A stretch of 64,000 nt of DNA from positions 682,001 through 746,000 of the forward strand of contig JAHLKD010000001.1 of assembly GCA_025526935.1 (NCBI GenBank), read 5' to 3'. The stretch is from Cladochytrium replicatum. Taxonomy: Eukaryota > Chytridiomycota > Chytridiomycetes > Cladochytriales > Cladochytriaceae. The notes under the pieces are model-generated. The model saw nothing but the letters and a program-made list of their open reading frames with translations. It did no database searches and was not told the origin of the DNA. The position numbers and the translations under genes were made by a program. This document shows, one piece after another, positions 1 to 11,549 of this stretch. How positions within the stretch are numbered: position 1 is the stretch's first letter; the number at the start of each line of letters is the position of its first letter.

Positions 1-122
1 TTAATAATCATCCCCTGAGTTTCTTCACATTGTTTCTTATTCTTTGTATTAATACGCAAAAGCTGATACATTCGCAATTTTTATTGTTTAACAATAACAC
101 AAGGCTGCCGCCCAAACAGATT

Positions 123-3100
123 TCATCGAACAAATGATATTTGGTACCCTGGCACACCGGGAAGCGCGGCCTCCGCCTTCTTACGGTCTTCAGCGGACCA
201 TTGAACTCCAGACAAAACTTCTGCCTGCGGCACAATATCCACACGAGCGATCTTGAGGTTCGCAAGTTCTCGACAGATAAGATCGCTTGTTTCTTGAAGA
301 GTCTCAAACTCTTTGAACGTGAGAGTTCGGTTGAATGCGCTCGAACCCGAGTCCGTAACCGCTCTCTGTGGAAAAAGATTTGAAAATGGTGCTCGAAAAG
401 TCACTGCCTCTTTTACCTTGATGCCTGCAACAAAAGGCATTACGTTCTTGTCTTTCAATCCAGCCGCAGCCAAGAGCTCCTTCTCTTTCCCGCTGAACGA
501 GTTTGATGCAGCGTCGTAGGTGCTCTGCAAAATAGCTATCGCATCCTCTTGCCACTTGGGGAAGCTGCTCGCGACAAAAAAGCGAAGTGACTTGATACCC
601 TCTGGGTCGGCTTGTGGTTGCTTGACGCCGCCCTTGTTTGCTTTCTTGCGCAAAGCATTCTCTTCCGCAACGCGGATCTTGTAGACAAGGTCGCGTACGT
701 ATGTTGCAGCTGACAAAATGGACTTGTTGATGGTACCAACCTCTGGCCATGAAGCCTTCATGATGGTTGTAGGCTGCAGCTTTTGTGTAAGTGAATTATC
801 CTTGCAATAACAACAGAAATACCTTTTTCAATATAGTCGTCCATACGTACTCCGACCAGTGAGGCGTGAGCGGTGCCAAAAGCAAAGCCTGGACTTCAAC
901 AAATCGCAAGACCAAGTCTGCGTGCATCCCAACAAACACTTCGGAAGCACTCACACCAGTCACGCCTTGTCCAGTGCAGTTCTTTCTGTATTCGTTACGG
1001 GCAATTTGAAGATCGAAGAATCCGCTGTTGGCAGCCTTGTAAAAGAGCATGTCATTGTACGCGGAATCCGTTGCACCGACGCAGTTGTTGATTTCCGATT
1101 CGAAAACTTTGTCTCCCCAGTTGTATGGCCCTTTACGGAGCTTTCCAGCAGCCAAGTCCGCAAGGACTTCCTCACTCCAATCACGCTCGGTGTAGAGACG
1201 GAGGATAGTGTTGTTGGCAGTGTCTTTTGAGAAGTTTGCATCCTCAACCGAATCACCTGCCGTGGCAAGAGCGAACCGAGTCGCGTCGGCACCGTAGAGC
1301 TCGAGACTTTCCCAAGCAGTCAAGAAGTTGCCTGTGAATTTGGACATCTTCTCGTTGTTGATGAGAAGGTGCCCATTTGCACGCATACCGAGGGGCCACT
1401 TTCCCTTCGAGAACATAGCGACGTGGTTGTAGATACAGAAGGTCAAGTGGTTGTTGATCAAGTCCTTCCCAGAAATTCGTACGTCCATCGGGTAGAAGTA
1501 GTTAAACTCGCGCTTCAAGTCCTCGAGAGCAGATTTAGGGACCGTAGTTGCAGTTGGGAAAGGTCCTTCACGCATGATGAACTCCCACACTTCGTCCGTG
1601 AGTTGTTCTGCACGAATTCCAGCTGGCCCAACCTGGGAACCGTCAAAAATACCACCTTCATCAAAACAAGTTAGACCACAATGGTAGCGGAAAGTGCGCT
1701 CTATCCTACCTTGCAAAAGGTGGGCAACCGTATAGAATGCCATGTAAATTGTAGAGTCACTAAGGGACTCGATCAAAACATTTCTGTCCCATGGAAGACG
1801 ACTTCCCAATCCGAAGCTGCGAGAGCAAGCCCATTGCTTGAGCCAGTCCAAGTTCTTCAAGAAGCCGTTTCGGGTCTCGTCGGCGTACACTTCCATTTTG
1901 TCCAAGCACCTTTATGACGAGTTAGACTATCACTTCAAAACTTTATAGATAAACCCACTCTTTTGCTAAAGCTTTCCATTCGTCTTCTCCATAGTCCATG
2001 TACCACTGCTCAGCGAGAGTGACAACACATTCATCACCGCTTCTGCTGATAACCAAGCCTTCGGGTTCGCAGTATGGGATGGCTTGACCTGACTCGATCA
2101 AAGCTTTTCGAAGAAGAGGTTTTGCGACACTGACTGGGCTGGCTCACACAAAAAGAAAGGGAGAAAAGGATGATGAGTATACAACGTCCACATGGATTTC
2201 CAAATGACTGAATGTTCAAAAGTGCGGTCAGCGACATTTGCTCCTCATCTTTGTTTCGGTAGAACGAAAGTTAGATTTGATTTTTGATTGTCTCATCATC
2301 CCGCAGTAAGGTTTGTCAATATAGGTATGGCCATACCTTCCGGCGTGTTCCCCCACAAGCATGACTCCATTGTAAAACCCTTCCTTATAAGCATCCTCTT
2401 TCGCAAGCGCCAACTGCGGCTTGTCCTTCTGGCTCTGGATTTTGTATTTCTCGACGGCAGCTTTGGCAGCAAGATCGCCCAACTTTCCAGCTTGAATGAT
2501 TGGAATAGGAACGAAACTCTCAATCCACTTCTTTTGAACGTTGTAGTACTCCGGCTTCTTGAGAAGGTCCTGCAAGGTGATGTAGTCGTCTGGGGAGTCT
2601 GATGGAACGGAAGTGACGACGCCGGTACCCTTTGTTGCCAACACTCCTTCCATGGGCAATGTGTAGACCTTCGGATAAACCGTCAACGGTGTCTTCAAGG
2701 GGAGACCGATCAAATCCCATCCCGTAACTTCTGCCAACAGAATAACTTTGCCACGAGGGAACTTTGTGAAGAGTCCCTGCCATGCCATGTTCTTCGCAGC
2801 ACGCTCAGTGCAGATCCATGCCTGCTTGTCATCGACCTCGTAAATGCCGTACTTGAGTTCGGTCCCGACGTAGCAGTTTGTTTGACCGTACATCGTCTCA
2901 GGCCGCAAAGTTGCGGCAACGTAAAACAGATCACGTCCGTTGAGAGCCTTTGTGATCGCAGGGGAGAGGATGGTTTTGCCTACTGGCACACCATTTACCT
3001 TGTCCCGCTTCTCTTCTGACTCCGACCGTACTTCATCCAAGAGTACTTGGAGTTTGATTCCAGTGTACTCTTGCACGCCAACACCTTCGCCGACACTACG

Positions 3101-4199
3101 ATCATGATCCATGCATGCTTGACCATCCAACGCGGAGTATATTGTGTAGCGCTCGCCGAAAGCAACTTTTGGTGGTGAGAGGGATTTGAGAACATTGAAT
3201 TGCCATCGCACAAAGGAATCGTAGTATGGGTTCACGTCCGTTGTAATGAAAGATCTCCGCCAGTCGACATGAAGGCCCATTGAGGAGCAATCTTGCTGCA
3301 GAAATTGTGTTAACTCAAACAACTGGCATTGATTGAACTACCATCGTAAACGGTGGGAAGTAGTAAAGCCAGTGAATCGGGTCTGCAAACTTGTGGATCT
3401 CCTCAAGTGGAACCCCCATGGATTGCATGATAAGGAATTGATATTTGAGACCGGTGGCTTTCGATGCAACTTTGCCAGGCTATCATAGCGAAAATGTTAG
3501 GTAAGCTCAACTTATCCTTGCATCACCACTGACCTTCTTTACGATCTTTGTGGGATCGACATCCATGCCAACAATAGCATCGCTTGGTGTGGCAGCAGGT
3601 ACAGGATCCAAATTCTCAGTGTCCTCAGCTGGAACCTGAAGTATTAGAGATAAATGTATCCACTCCGGCCGTCATTACTCACTTTCAAGTTGCTTGTAGT
3701 AACCACTGAAATCCGCTCCGAACAATTGAATTTCTTTGGCGATCTTGTCTGCCGAAGCCTAAGATCACAAATCAGAATAAATCAAATCTCACTGTTGCAA
3801 AACACAACCTTGATAGGCATACCGGTACAGTGGAAAGCCAACGGCATAAGAACACGCTTTCCTTTCAAGCGCTGGTAGCCCGCCGCGAAATCCAACTTGG
3901 TGAGAGTGAACATGTGGCCCAAGTGCAAACGGCCGTTCATGTAAGGGTATGGAAACGTCCCGAACCACTTTGGCTGATCAAGGTCTTCGCCCGGTTTAGG
4001 AGCGTCAACCTCGAAAACTCGATCTGACTTCCATAGTGCCTGTATTCTCTTTTCCTGCTCAATGAGCGCGTCTCGCTTCGCTGTCTAACCAGAATGTGAG
4101 CAAAAGGACGTTAAGAACGTTAGAATAACACTGCAAAATCTGCACGAACAAGGCCGTACCTTCTTCTCCGGGATGGGCGCGTTCTCAGTTGTCGACATA
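123..4199 (-). CDS. Cytosolic leucyl-tRNA synthetase (class I), multi-exon
   Basis: Charges tRNA-Leu with leucine in the cytosol. Translation starts with [13 protein letters not shown] at 4199 and ends at a stop at 123. The catalytic HIGH motif is in the 5' part as [10 protein letters not shown]. The CP1 editing domain lies in the 2228–3322 exon, with [17 protein letters not shown], the usual eukaryotic threonine-rich/asp region. The KMSKS loop in the 796–1905 exon reads [10 protein letters not shown], so the second serine is phenylalanine. The anticodon-binding and C-terminal domains follow, down to GYQISFVR. The coding sequence is split by at least seven short introns whose borders fit GT–AG on the minus strand. 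Family members are about 1,050–1,180 residues and the span fits that. Main exons are open without frameshifts, so I read it as functional. Exact exon ends were not all resolved. Confidence 0.93.
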
Positions 4200-4519
4200 G
4201 TGCGGATTGCAATGGTCCGGTGCGGCGGTGTTGCGATCCAGATGCTAGCGGTAGAAAGAAGGCGTGAATGCCTTTGAATCGGTGCACAACGGATTCTTGT
4301 GAGGGATCGTTTTCGGTACAGAGATGGGGCTTGTGGAGTGATGAGGGTGTGAAATCACACAGAAAAGGGAACAGCGTTTGCCTGAGACCTGCCGTGTCGT
4401 ATTAAATGAAACCCATGCGACGAATTTGTCGCGTATTTATTGATTTTTTTAAATGACGTTTTACTGTCCTGGCCATTAATTGGGCCTGACTGATGATTGT
4501 TATCCCACATCGACTTTCT

Positions 4520-5975
4520 CTAGAAAAGAAGGATGACAAGCATTGAGAAAGCCAGGATAGCGTTCAGCTTGTGGTCGCTATGCGCTCGTCCAAGTTGATC
4601 ACCAGTGGCGGTTGTCCCAATACTGCTGTTTCCCACCAGGCTGAATAGGGCCGGCACAGGGGCGGACACGTTTCTGTACCCGATTACACCAATAGCTGCT
4701 CTCCCGCCTGCGTTTCCGGTCGCCCCGATGCTTGTAAGGAACCCACGTAAGGATAACATAACTTGCTTCTAAACGCACTCTTTTTCTAAACGTCGCTCTT
4801 ACCATTGGTCTTGCAAAGTATGAATAACAACGGCTCGACCCATAATGTACGTCGCATTCCCGCGCTGGAGACTCAACATGCCATCTTGGAAAGTGGACTC
4901 CAAGGTTCCGCTCGCATCTGTCCGCAGGTTATCCAAGTCACCTGCATGGCGAGTCCTGAGAGAGGAGATATTGAGAAAATCAAACGATGCATTGGAAGGG
5001 GCTCGCTTACTCGTTTATGAAGCAGCCGTGTGTAGCGTTTAAAGGATTGAAGTGGAGTTTGGTGGAGAGGCCACTCACAGTGTCGGAAATGTTTCCGGAC
5101 TAGCAGCATCATGGTGAACAGCAATAATATTTCACGTTCAGATTCCTTACCTCGTGGATGTGCCACCCGAGTAAAGAGTTAGCTGGCAACCCGCTCGCCT
5201 TGATGGTAACAGTAACTGGTGCCGAAGCGGAGTCTTGTGAGAACACCACATAGCCGGTCAATCCGGTAAAGTTTGCCGTAGGTAACAAGATCACCACCCC
5301 TGATATGGCATTAGTGTCAATAGATGTGGAATTCGCCCCCTGTGGAGGCGGATCCGTGGCTCCAATAACCCCTTGAGCAATCCGTTTCCCGCTGTTGCCT
5401 GTTGGCTGGGTTGTGCAGTCGTCCAGCCGCTCATGGATGATAATGGTTCGACCGATGATGAACGAGGGGTCCAAAATATTGAGCGATGGCAGTTTTGAGC
5501 GAACAGTCACATCTTGTAGTGCTCCCGTGCTGTCCGTGGTAAGCCCCCCATCTTGAACAATATCACCAACGTGAAGATCAGTTCGAGAGCTGTCCGCGTT
5601 AAAATCTGAAGAAGGACAAGAGTGTGTCCGATTGAGAGGGTTGTAGTGTGAACCAGATGTCATTCCATCTTCTGACAGCTGTCCCCACTGATGAATATGG
5701 ACACCGTACTTTGTGGCGGAGGCTAAACCTTTGATCTTCATCCCGAAACAAGAGAATGAGTGAGTGATCTGCTGGGATCTGCAGATCGCAATGTTTTAAC
5801 TCACGTTGAACACAAAAGTAACGACACCAGAGTCGTCATCGCTTATCGCGACATTCCCAAAAACGGAGCTGTTTGACTTGGTCCCGAGGATCAGTGCATG
5901 AGCAGTCCTCCCACGCACAGCTTCAATGCAAATTAGTGAATGAAACACGAGGAACAGCAAAAAGGTGTTCATCAT
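4520..5975 (-). CDS. Secreted tandem-domain Cu/Zn superoxide dismutase with hydrophobic C-terminal tail
   Basis: Dismutates superoxide, probably outside the cell or at the cell surface. I resolve five exons: 5805–5975, 5151–5738, 5011–5099, 4803–4955 and 4520–4730. They join in frame to 403 residues with canonical splice sites. Residues 1–20 form a signal peptide (MMNTFLLFLVFHSLICIEAV). Two complete SOD domains follow. The first has GVHIHQWG, SHYNP, LHVGD, IIIHERLDD and GKRIAQGVIG. The second has GWHIHESGN, LHFNP, RHAGDLD, VVIHTLQDQ and GGRAAIGVIG. Metal ligands and the active-site arginine are present in both. The last 20 residues are hydrophobic after a Ser/Thr-rich stretch, as in GPI-anchored fungal SODs. 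The neighbouring LeuRS is on the same strand and functionally unrelated. Confidence 0.92.
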
Positions 5976-7202
5976 CTTAGTTTGTTTGGTATAGATATTA
6001 CTGGTTTGACGTATTCAAGTAGAACGAAAAAGCTTTGGGAACAATTGATTGGAATCAATTTGAAAGGACAGCGAAATGCCCTCAAAATTCGAGAACATAA
6101 TTTATAAGATTGCTTTCAGCACTTTTAACATTTAACTATGTCCCTTCTTTTTTTGTTGTGGCTTGCCTGTTATTATTCATGGCACGGGTTTCACTACTGG
6201 GCAAACACAAATCAACCTAACCAAATATGGGCAAAATATACTCTAAAAATGATTCTTATGACTTGAAAGAGGCATCACAAGTATCGCATGATAGCTTGAC
6301 TTGTTTGGTTGGCATTGGCAAACATAAACAACCTGAATAAATAAATATAATCAGTCATGGATAGATCTGCACAAATCACACCGCAATGCATACCTGAGGA
6401 ACCCTGAAAATTAACTCTCTTGACAACCCCCAAAGAACCTGACGAGAACTCCTGCCACCGCTAGCTAGGATCCCAAGAAAAAATATCTTTGAAAAAGTGT
6501 GGTTAGCAAAAGAATAATGATCCAACTATGACCAAGAAAACTTACCATACACTATAGTGTTCAATAGCAAGGGGCGCAACTTCCGGAAGTTGGGGAAATA
6601 ATGGGTGAAGGTTGGTGCATGTTGGGAAAAGGTGTGTGATCTGAGATTGAGAAAGGGGAGAAGATGGCTATTAAAACAAAGATAGGTGGTGGCCCATAAA
6701 AACCACGGCATGCCCAAACCCCTTCAAAATGGGCTGAGTCGTGAGCCACTGAGCTTATCGTTTTGTTCGTGAGTATATCGAACTGGCGGGCTTGAAGTTG
6801 TTGAGACAGTCATTCGTGATTCATCAGATCCATAGGATGTTAGAAAGTCAAGATTATGTCCAAAACTTCAATTGTGGTCTCACGTTTATGATCAATTGCA
6901 GGATTTGCAATCTTGCTCATCCAGACTGAATGCGCCGTGTCGCTTGTGAGCAAAGCTTTCAAGAAAACGAGACCGAATACTCCCAGAGCTCCTGGCCTCC
7001 GCTTGCTCCTTTGCCAGGTTTGTAAAAGGTTTTGCGGGCGTTTATGCTCTTTCCTCATTCAACTCTTACCTTTCTTTTAACTAGACTGTGCTCCGAACTT
7101 ACAATCTGACATCATTAGGACCCAGACCCTATTGACTTTGATCAATATAAAGATTCTATTTTAAAAAATTCCTGACTATCCGCTTATTTCCTCTGACAGG
7201 AG
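5976..7202. other. AT-rich intergenic stretch without recognisable gene
   Basis: Both strands were read. Open frames here are under 80 codons with no family resemblance, no splice-consistent exon chain and no repeat. The first few hundred bases must hold the promoter of the superoxide dismutase gene at 5975, but no clear TATA element stands out. Confidence 0.5.
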
Positions 7203-7700
7203 ACCATCAATGAATTCATAGAGAAATGGATCTACTCGGGAATCACCAGAGGAGAAGAAGACTTTTGAATTTGATCATTGGATTCGCTGGCTGTGCTGCG
7301 AAAACCACTATCTCACCGCCCGACCGAGTCAAGATCTTGTTCCAGACAGGCAACCCCAACTACAAAAAGTATTCTGGTTTGTTGCTACGGCATTTGCTCC
7401 AGGAAATGGAATATTGGCGTACTTTTCAAATTCAGGCTCCGTTCAGGGAATGTTAATGGCTGTTTGTGCTATCAGAACTGACTAAGGCATATCGGGATTG
7501 TTTCAAGGCCACTCTGCTACCCTTCTCAGAATTTTTCCCTATGCTGCCATCAAAGTCATGGCCCATTAGCAATATCATGTCCTGATGCCAAATGTATCTG
7601 ATGAAACAGCTCTCAGGCGAATGTTTGCTGGGTCTGGGTTTTTCTACAGCTCCAGGTTCCGTCTCTTGGCCCAGTACCTGTTCTCCCAGGTGTGTATATG
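7203..7700 (+). pseudogene. Decayed mitochondrial carrier (Leu5/SLC25A16–42-like, CoA-type carrier)
   Basis: The plus strand encodes pieces of an inner-membrane solute carrier of the fungal Leu5 type. The stretch at about 7280–7375 reads [20 protein letters not shown] and continues [13 protein letters not shown], containing the carrier signature P-x-D-x-x-K. A plausible GT–AG intron (about 7376–7439) joins to [12 protein letters not shown] and then GISGLFQGHSATLLRIFPYA, the second-repeat hallmark, ending near LMPNVSDETALRRMFAGS. Two in-frame nonsense codons interrupt it: TAA where carriers have Asp/Glu-Gly (RTD*GIS) and TAG in MAH*QYHVL. The N-terminus is also frameshifted, since PEEKKTFEF lies in another frame. 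Everything after the third transmembrane segment is lost. It is a dead copy; a functional carrier would have to be elsewhere. Confidence 0.8.
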
Positions 7701-7758
7701 CCTAATACTCCGACAGGCTGTACACTACACCCAACCTGGCCAGTCAACCAGGGAATGC

Positions 7759-7852
7759 TGTGGTCAAAGACATTGGTCACATCAACTCCTATATTCAAGT
7801 GAACAGTGCGTGTGGGCATACCTGTGGTCAAAGACATTGGTCACATCAACTC
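7759..7852. repeat. 30-bp direct repeat, two perfect copies
   Basis: The 30-base unit beginning TGTGGTCAAAGACATTGGTC occurs at 7759–7788 and again, identical, at 7823–7852, with 34 bases between. It lies in the decayed zone between the carrier pseudogene and the copia fragment, so it is probably a local duplication. Confidence 0.9.
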
Positions 7853-8086
7853 TCAAAGGACCAAGCCACACCACATTCCCCACTAAATGCCAAGATCACT
7901 CCACACAGGACCTGCCAAACATGGATATAAATACATGAAATACAAGTCCATAAATAAGAATGAAGAGGGATTGACAAAAAACTCTCAGGTCAAAGAGAAA
8001 AAAGACAACCCAAAGGATAACCCATATAGCAAACAGTCTGATATGCTAGTTTTTAACACGATCAATTATTTTCACCTGATTCTTTT

Positions 8087-8240
8087 TTGCAGTTCATGTG
8101 GTTTTGCTTTGGGATGGGATATGCTGATGCAGACTGGGCAAATGATCCTGCTCGCTATTCCAGGACAGGATATGTTGTAATGTTTGCCAATGCAGCTGTT
8201 TGCTGGCAGTCTACAAAGCAACAGGTCCTGCAGTTGTCAT
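8087..8240 (+). mobile_element. Ty1/copia retrotransposon fragment (RNase H region)
   Basis: The plus frame gives GYADADWANDPARYSRTGYV followed by VMFANAAVCWQSTKQQ. This is the RNase H start of copia polyproteins, whose usual form is GYsDADWAgdp…TSGYvf…vsWrSkKQ. The first catalytic Asp region (DADW) is present. No reverse transcriptase, integrase or LTR is recognisable on either side, so this is only a scrap of about 50 codons. Its ORF runs on into unrelated sequence. Confidence 0.75.
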
Positions 8241-8371
8241 TTCCATTACAAAGTCAACACTCTCCAAATGGCTGGTGTCTGTGTGACACGTCCCCCTCTT
8301 TCCATCCTTTCAGATTAAAATCGCCAAATCCTAGTTGTAAATATATTCACTGCCTTCCAGATACATTTCCT

Positions 8372-11300
8372 TTAAAAAAGCCAACTTTCTGGTAGTTCAA
8401 ATCTCAGCCACCACAAAATCGACATCGATGTCCTTCTTTCAACAAAGTCCTCAGACTGTTCTCCGGAATGGGTGTGTCGAGACCCCAGAACATATGGCCC
8501 TTTCTCAGCAATGGCCTTTCTCACCTGCTGAATAGTAAAATAACGCTTAAAGAATCGACATTCAGGAAACGAACTCACCCCAATGTTTATGGCACCAAAC
8601 ACATTGCGGTTCCACACCTTGCCACAGTACTTGCAACTCAAAACGGCATAAATAATTTTGCCAACCTGACCCGATGTGTAGGGGTCTTCTCATAGATTTT
8701 CCTGCGATCTTTGTACAACAGTGTATTAAAACAGACATTCAAAAATCTCATTCTTGCTGTACCTTTCTGCTTCATGGCCTTCACACCCATTCTTGGGATG
8801 TGAGGTATTCATCAACACCTAAAACTCCTGATACCAGTCTATGCTTTGCAACCACTTTCCAGGCACTGGAGCCACATGAAGGTTCTTCCTGACTTCGGCC
8901 CTGGTAAAAAAGCTAGCCACGTTCCCAAGCAAAACAAAGTTGCTCTTTTCTGGCTCCCTGCTATTCCATGCTTGAAAAAAGTGTAAGAAAAGATGGCCAT
9001 AAAGATCAATCAAAAATTGCTGATTGCTTTGTACCTCTCACAAGTTTTTCACCAAGTAGTCCTCTGCTTTCTGTTCCAGAGTAAACGCTGAAAACTTCAG
9101 GTGAAGCTTCTTTGTGAAAAACCTGTGAACCGCATTCAAGTCAGAAATGCATAATCAAAGGGAGGATTACCTCAGTTCTCCGAATAGGTAAGGCAGCATA
9201 TGGCGGCAGACCTTCTCACCAAAATCTTTTATAATTAAGCCTCCAAATGATGAGTTCTCCAACAAGAAGTTAAGAACCGAGATTGGGTAAAGTGGAAAGG
9301 TGGATTCTTGATACGCAGTCTCATATGAGAAACTCCTCAGGCTTTGAACCCACCAAGTTGCCACAAGGATTGCGAGCAGCTTCTCTGGGAATCGGTGTTC
9401 TATGTCGACAAGGTGCGCCATCGAGGGGCAGGCGTTTGATTGCCGAATCACAACAGACTCGTATGCATGCATCGAAGCCAAAACCCAATACAACGACAGA
9501 CGTCAATCTGTGGAGTCACGCCTTGGTAGGAAACTATGTTTTTGATGCTGACCCAGGGGTAACCAGAATTGCGACCTCGGTTTCCAACTTGTTTCTCGTA
9601 AAGCTCGAACTCCCAGCTTGCCCATGCTCAGGGACTCAACATACCTGGAGCAGGCATTGAATTCTCGGAATGGAAAAGCGCCAAACGAGAAAAATAATGA
9701 AGGCCTTCAACCACAACTGCACCACAAGATCAAACAGAGCATGAGCATGCCCAATGTGTCTGCTAACGTTATTTGTCACCTGTATTCATTACTAACGCAG
9801 AGTGGCAAACAAGAAGTGGACACAGAGTGTATTCAAAAACTGTCCAGTGGAAGCGTAACAAACATCCTGATGTGTGTCTTTGAAGCACTGGTACTATACA
9901 TGACTAATTTTTTGTTAGGTTGATCAACACCATGGTATGTACCTGTAGTCAGCTGTCTCTGATCTTGGCAGGTTGTTTACATACATGAAGTATGCGATCA
10001 AAACACTTTGATGTGAGGAATTATCCATAGCAATATGTCAGTTTCACCAATTCATCTGTTTCACCATATTGACCAAGGTCTGTGTCTTGACAGCAACATG
10101 TCACGGACCACAATGAATTGAGTGGCATCAGCTGAAAGCGACAACAGCCCCGTTGGATGTTGTATCGAACTGAATGGTAGTTCGCGCAGAATATAAGCCC
10201 TCCTATCTCCTCTGCAAACTTGGAAATGTTTGCTGTGATATCATTGGCATTGCCCTCAAAGCATTGCCCAACTACCACCATGATCTTCCTGAGCATGTCA
10301 TCTACAGATGATTTCTTGGGAATCTGCGAAAAATAACTTAACTAGCTTTATCATCAGTCCATGAAGTGATGGAAGTTGCTGGGCCGAGGACTTCATCGAT
10401 GTTAGTCCCAATGTCGACAGAAAGGACTTTATATCACTGATCGATACGTGCTTTTGGGGATCGTCTGTGGTCAATGGTGCGGTGTGGTGATGAAGTTCAA
10501 ACACTTGGGAAATATGTGCCATGAGCACCACATATCACGTGTAGTGACTATTCCCGAAGTCCAACGCCTTAAATCGCTGTGCCTCAGGCAAAAGGTGCTA
10601 TCAACTCCCGGAAGATTGATTGGACACCACGGAACGTTCATCTGACGGCTCAAAATATCTGGTGTCCATTTCGTCGTCTCAGCACGTCTCGGACGTCTGC
10701 AAGAGATCCTTTGCAGAGAATGGATGCATCAGGGAAATGCTTTTCGACATCCCCTTTGCGGAAGATCAAGAAAAGCAAGGAAACCCAATCAAGCAGGGTG
10801 GATTCCTCCTCAATTGTTCACTAGTTTCCCCTCCACTTTCGGATTCGGATCAGGCAACTCGGGAAGGAGTTGTGATATTCGGAGTGTAATATAGCATTCC
10901 ACTCTCCTCCTCAAATGCCTTGTGATATTTTCCTCAACGCTCGCTCGCATCGTAGTGCAAATGGTGATTGCTCAACTCCATGACAATGCCATCACAGGGA
11001 GTCAGCGTATTTGGGTCTGTGAGAGTGTGAGCAAGGAACAGCTCAGCTGACTCCATCAGCTCATTAGATATCGACTGTGATAAATATTTCTCAGTTTCTA
11101 TCAAAATGTGATGCCAGTATTTTGTACATACCTTTGATATTGTGCCCCTCACTCCCTTGACCGTAGAAACTGGAGTACAAGCTTTATAAAGCTTGCTTTA
11201 GTTTTTTATATACCCCTGAATTTGCTCTTGTCGAGGGTCGTCCTTGCCCTACGGCTCTTCCATCAAGAAGTCATCAGAAGGAAGTTTGTCGGTAGATTGT

Positions 11301-11545
11301 TTCGGGACCTCGAAAGCCTCATCATCAGCTTGTTCCCCTCCGCATGCCTTTGCACCGCCGTCTCCACTGAGCACCGTCCTTATAAGGTGAAAAGCGAGAA
11401 GTTGGGACGCCAAGAATGTGATCTTGTTGATGCGATATAAACAATCGCCCAGGACTTCAAGAAATCTCTTTTCTGAGACCTCTTGACCGAACTGAAGGCT
11501 GGCCAACTTGATTTTTGTTGTCCGCAAAACCCGCTCATCCTTGGG
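8372..11545 (-). pseudogene. Broken Fanzor (eukaryotic TnpB-family) nuclease gene
   Basis: Several blocks in the right order on the minus strand resemble Fanzor, the eukaryotic relative of transposon-encoded RNA-guided nucleases. Block one, near 11249–11545, has RTTKIKLASLQFGQ, LYRINKITFLASQLLAFHLI and LPSDDFLMEE, like the Fanzor1 N-terminal domain. Block two, near 10100, is RFQLMPLNSL. Block three, near 8850–8950, is NFVLLGNVASFFTRAEVRKN then HVAPVPGKWLQS, the RuvC-II region. Block four, near 8790–8820, is GVDEYLTSQE, with the catalytic Glu and the start of the zinc finger. Block five, near 8590–8690, is VLSCKYCGKVWNRNVFGAIN, the second zinc knuckle and RuvC-III. The RuvC-III Asp is Asn here (WNRN for WNRD). 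Stops and frameshifts separate the blocks, so it is inactive. The assignment rests on motif order and is not confirmed by any search. Confidence 0.62.
9520..9923 (+). pseudogene. Plus-strand segment resembling the Fanzor RuvC-I region
   Basis: On the strand opposite the rest of the Fanzor relic, one frame reads YVFDADPGVTRIATSVS, which looks like the RuvC-I D-P-G motif of TnpB/Fanzor. The overlapping frame continues GLQPQLHHKIKQSMSMPNVS then ANVICHLYSLL, similar to the helical stretch that follows RuvC-I in Fanzor. The minus strand between 10,020 and 9,500 shows no such motif, which is where RuvC-I is expected. An inverted internal block would explain this. The motif is short, so chance is possible. 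Confidence 0.35.
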
Positions 11546-11549
11546 TATT

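Noticed and set aside
7585-7938. The 117-codon plus ORF as a new gene.
   Set aside because: Its start is the tail of the carrier relic (NVSDETALRRMFAGS) and the rest spans the 30-bp duplication.
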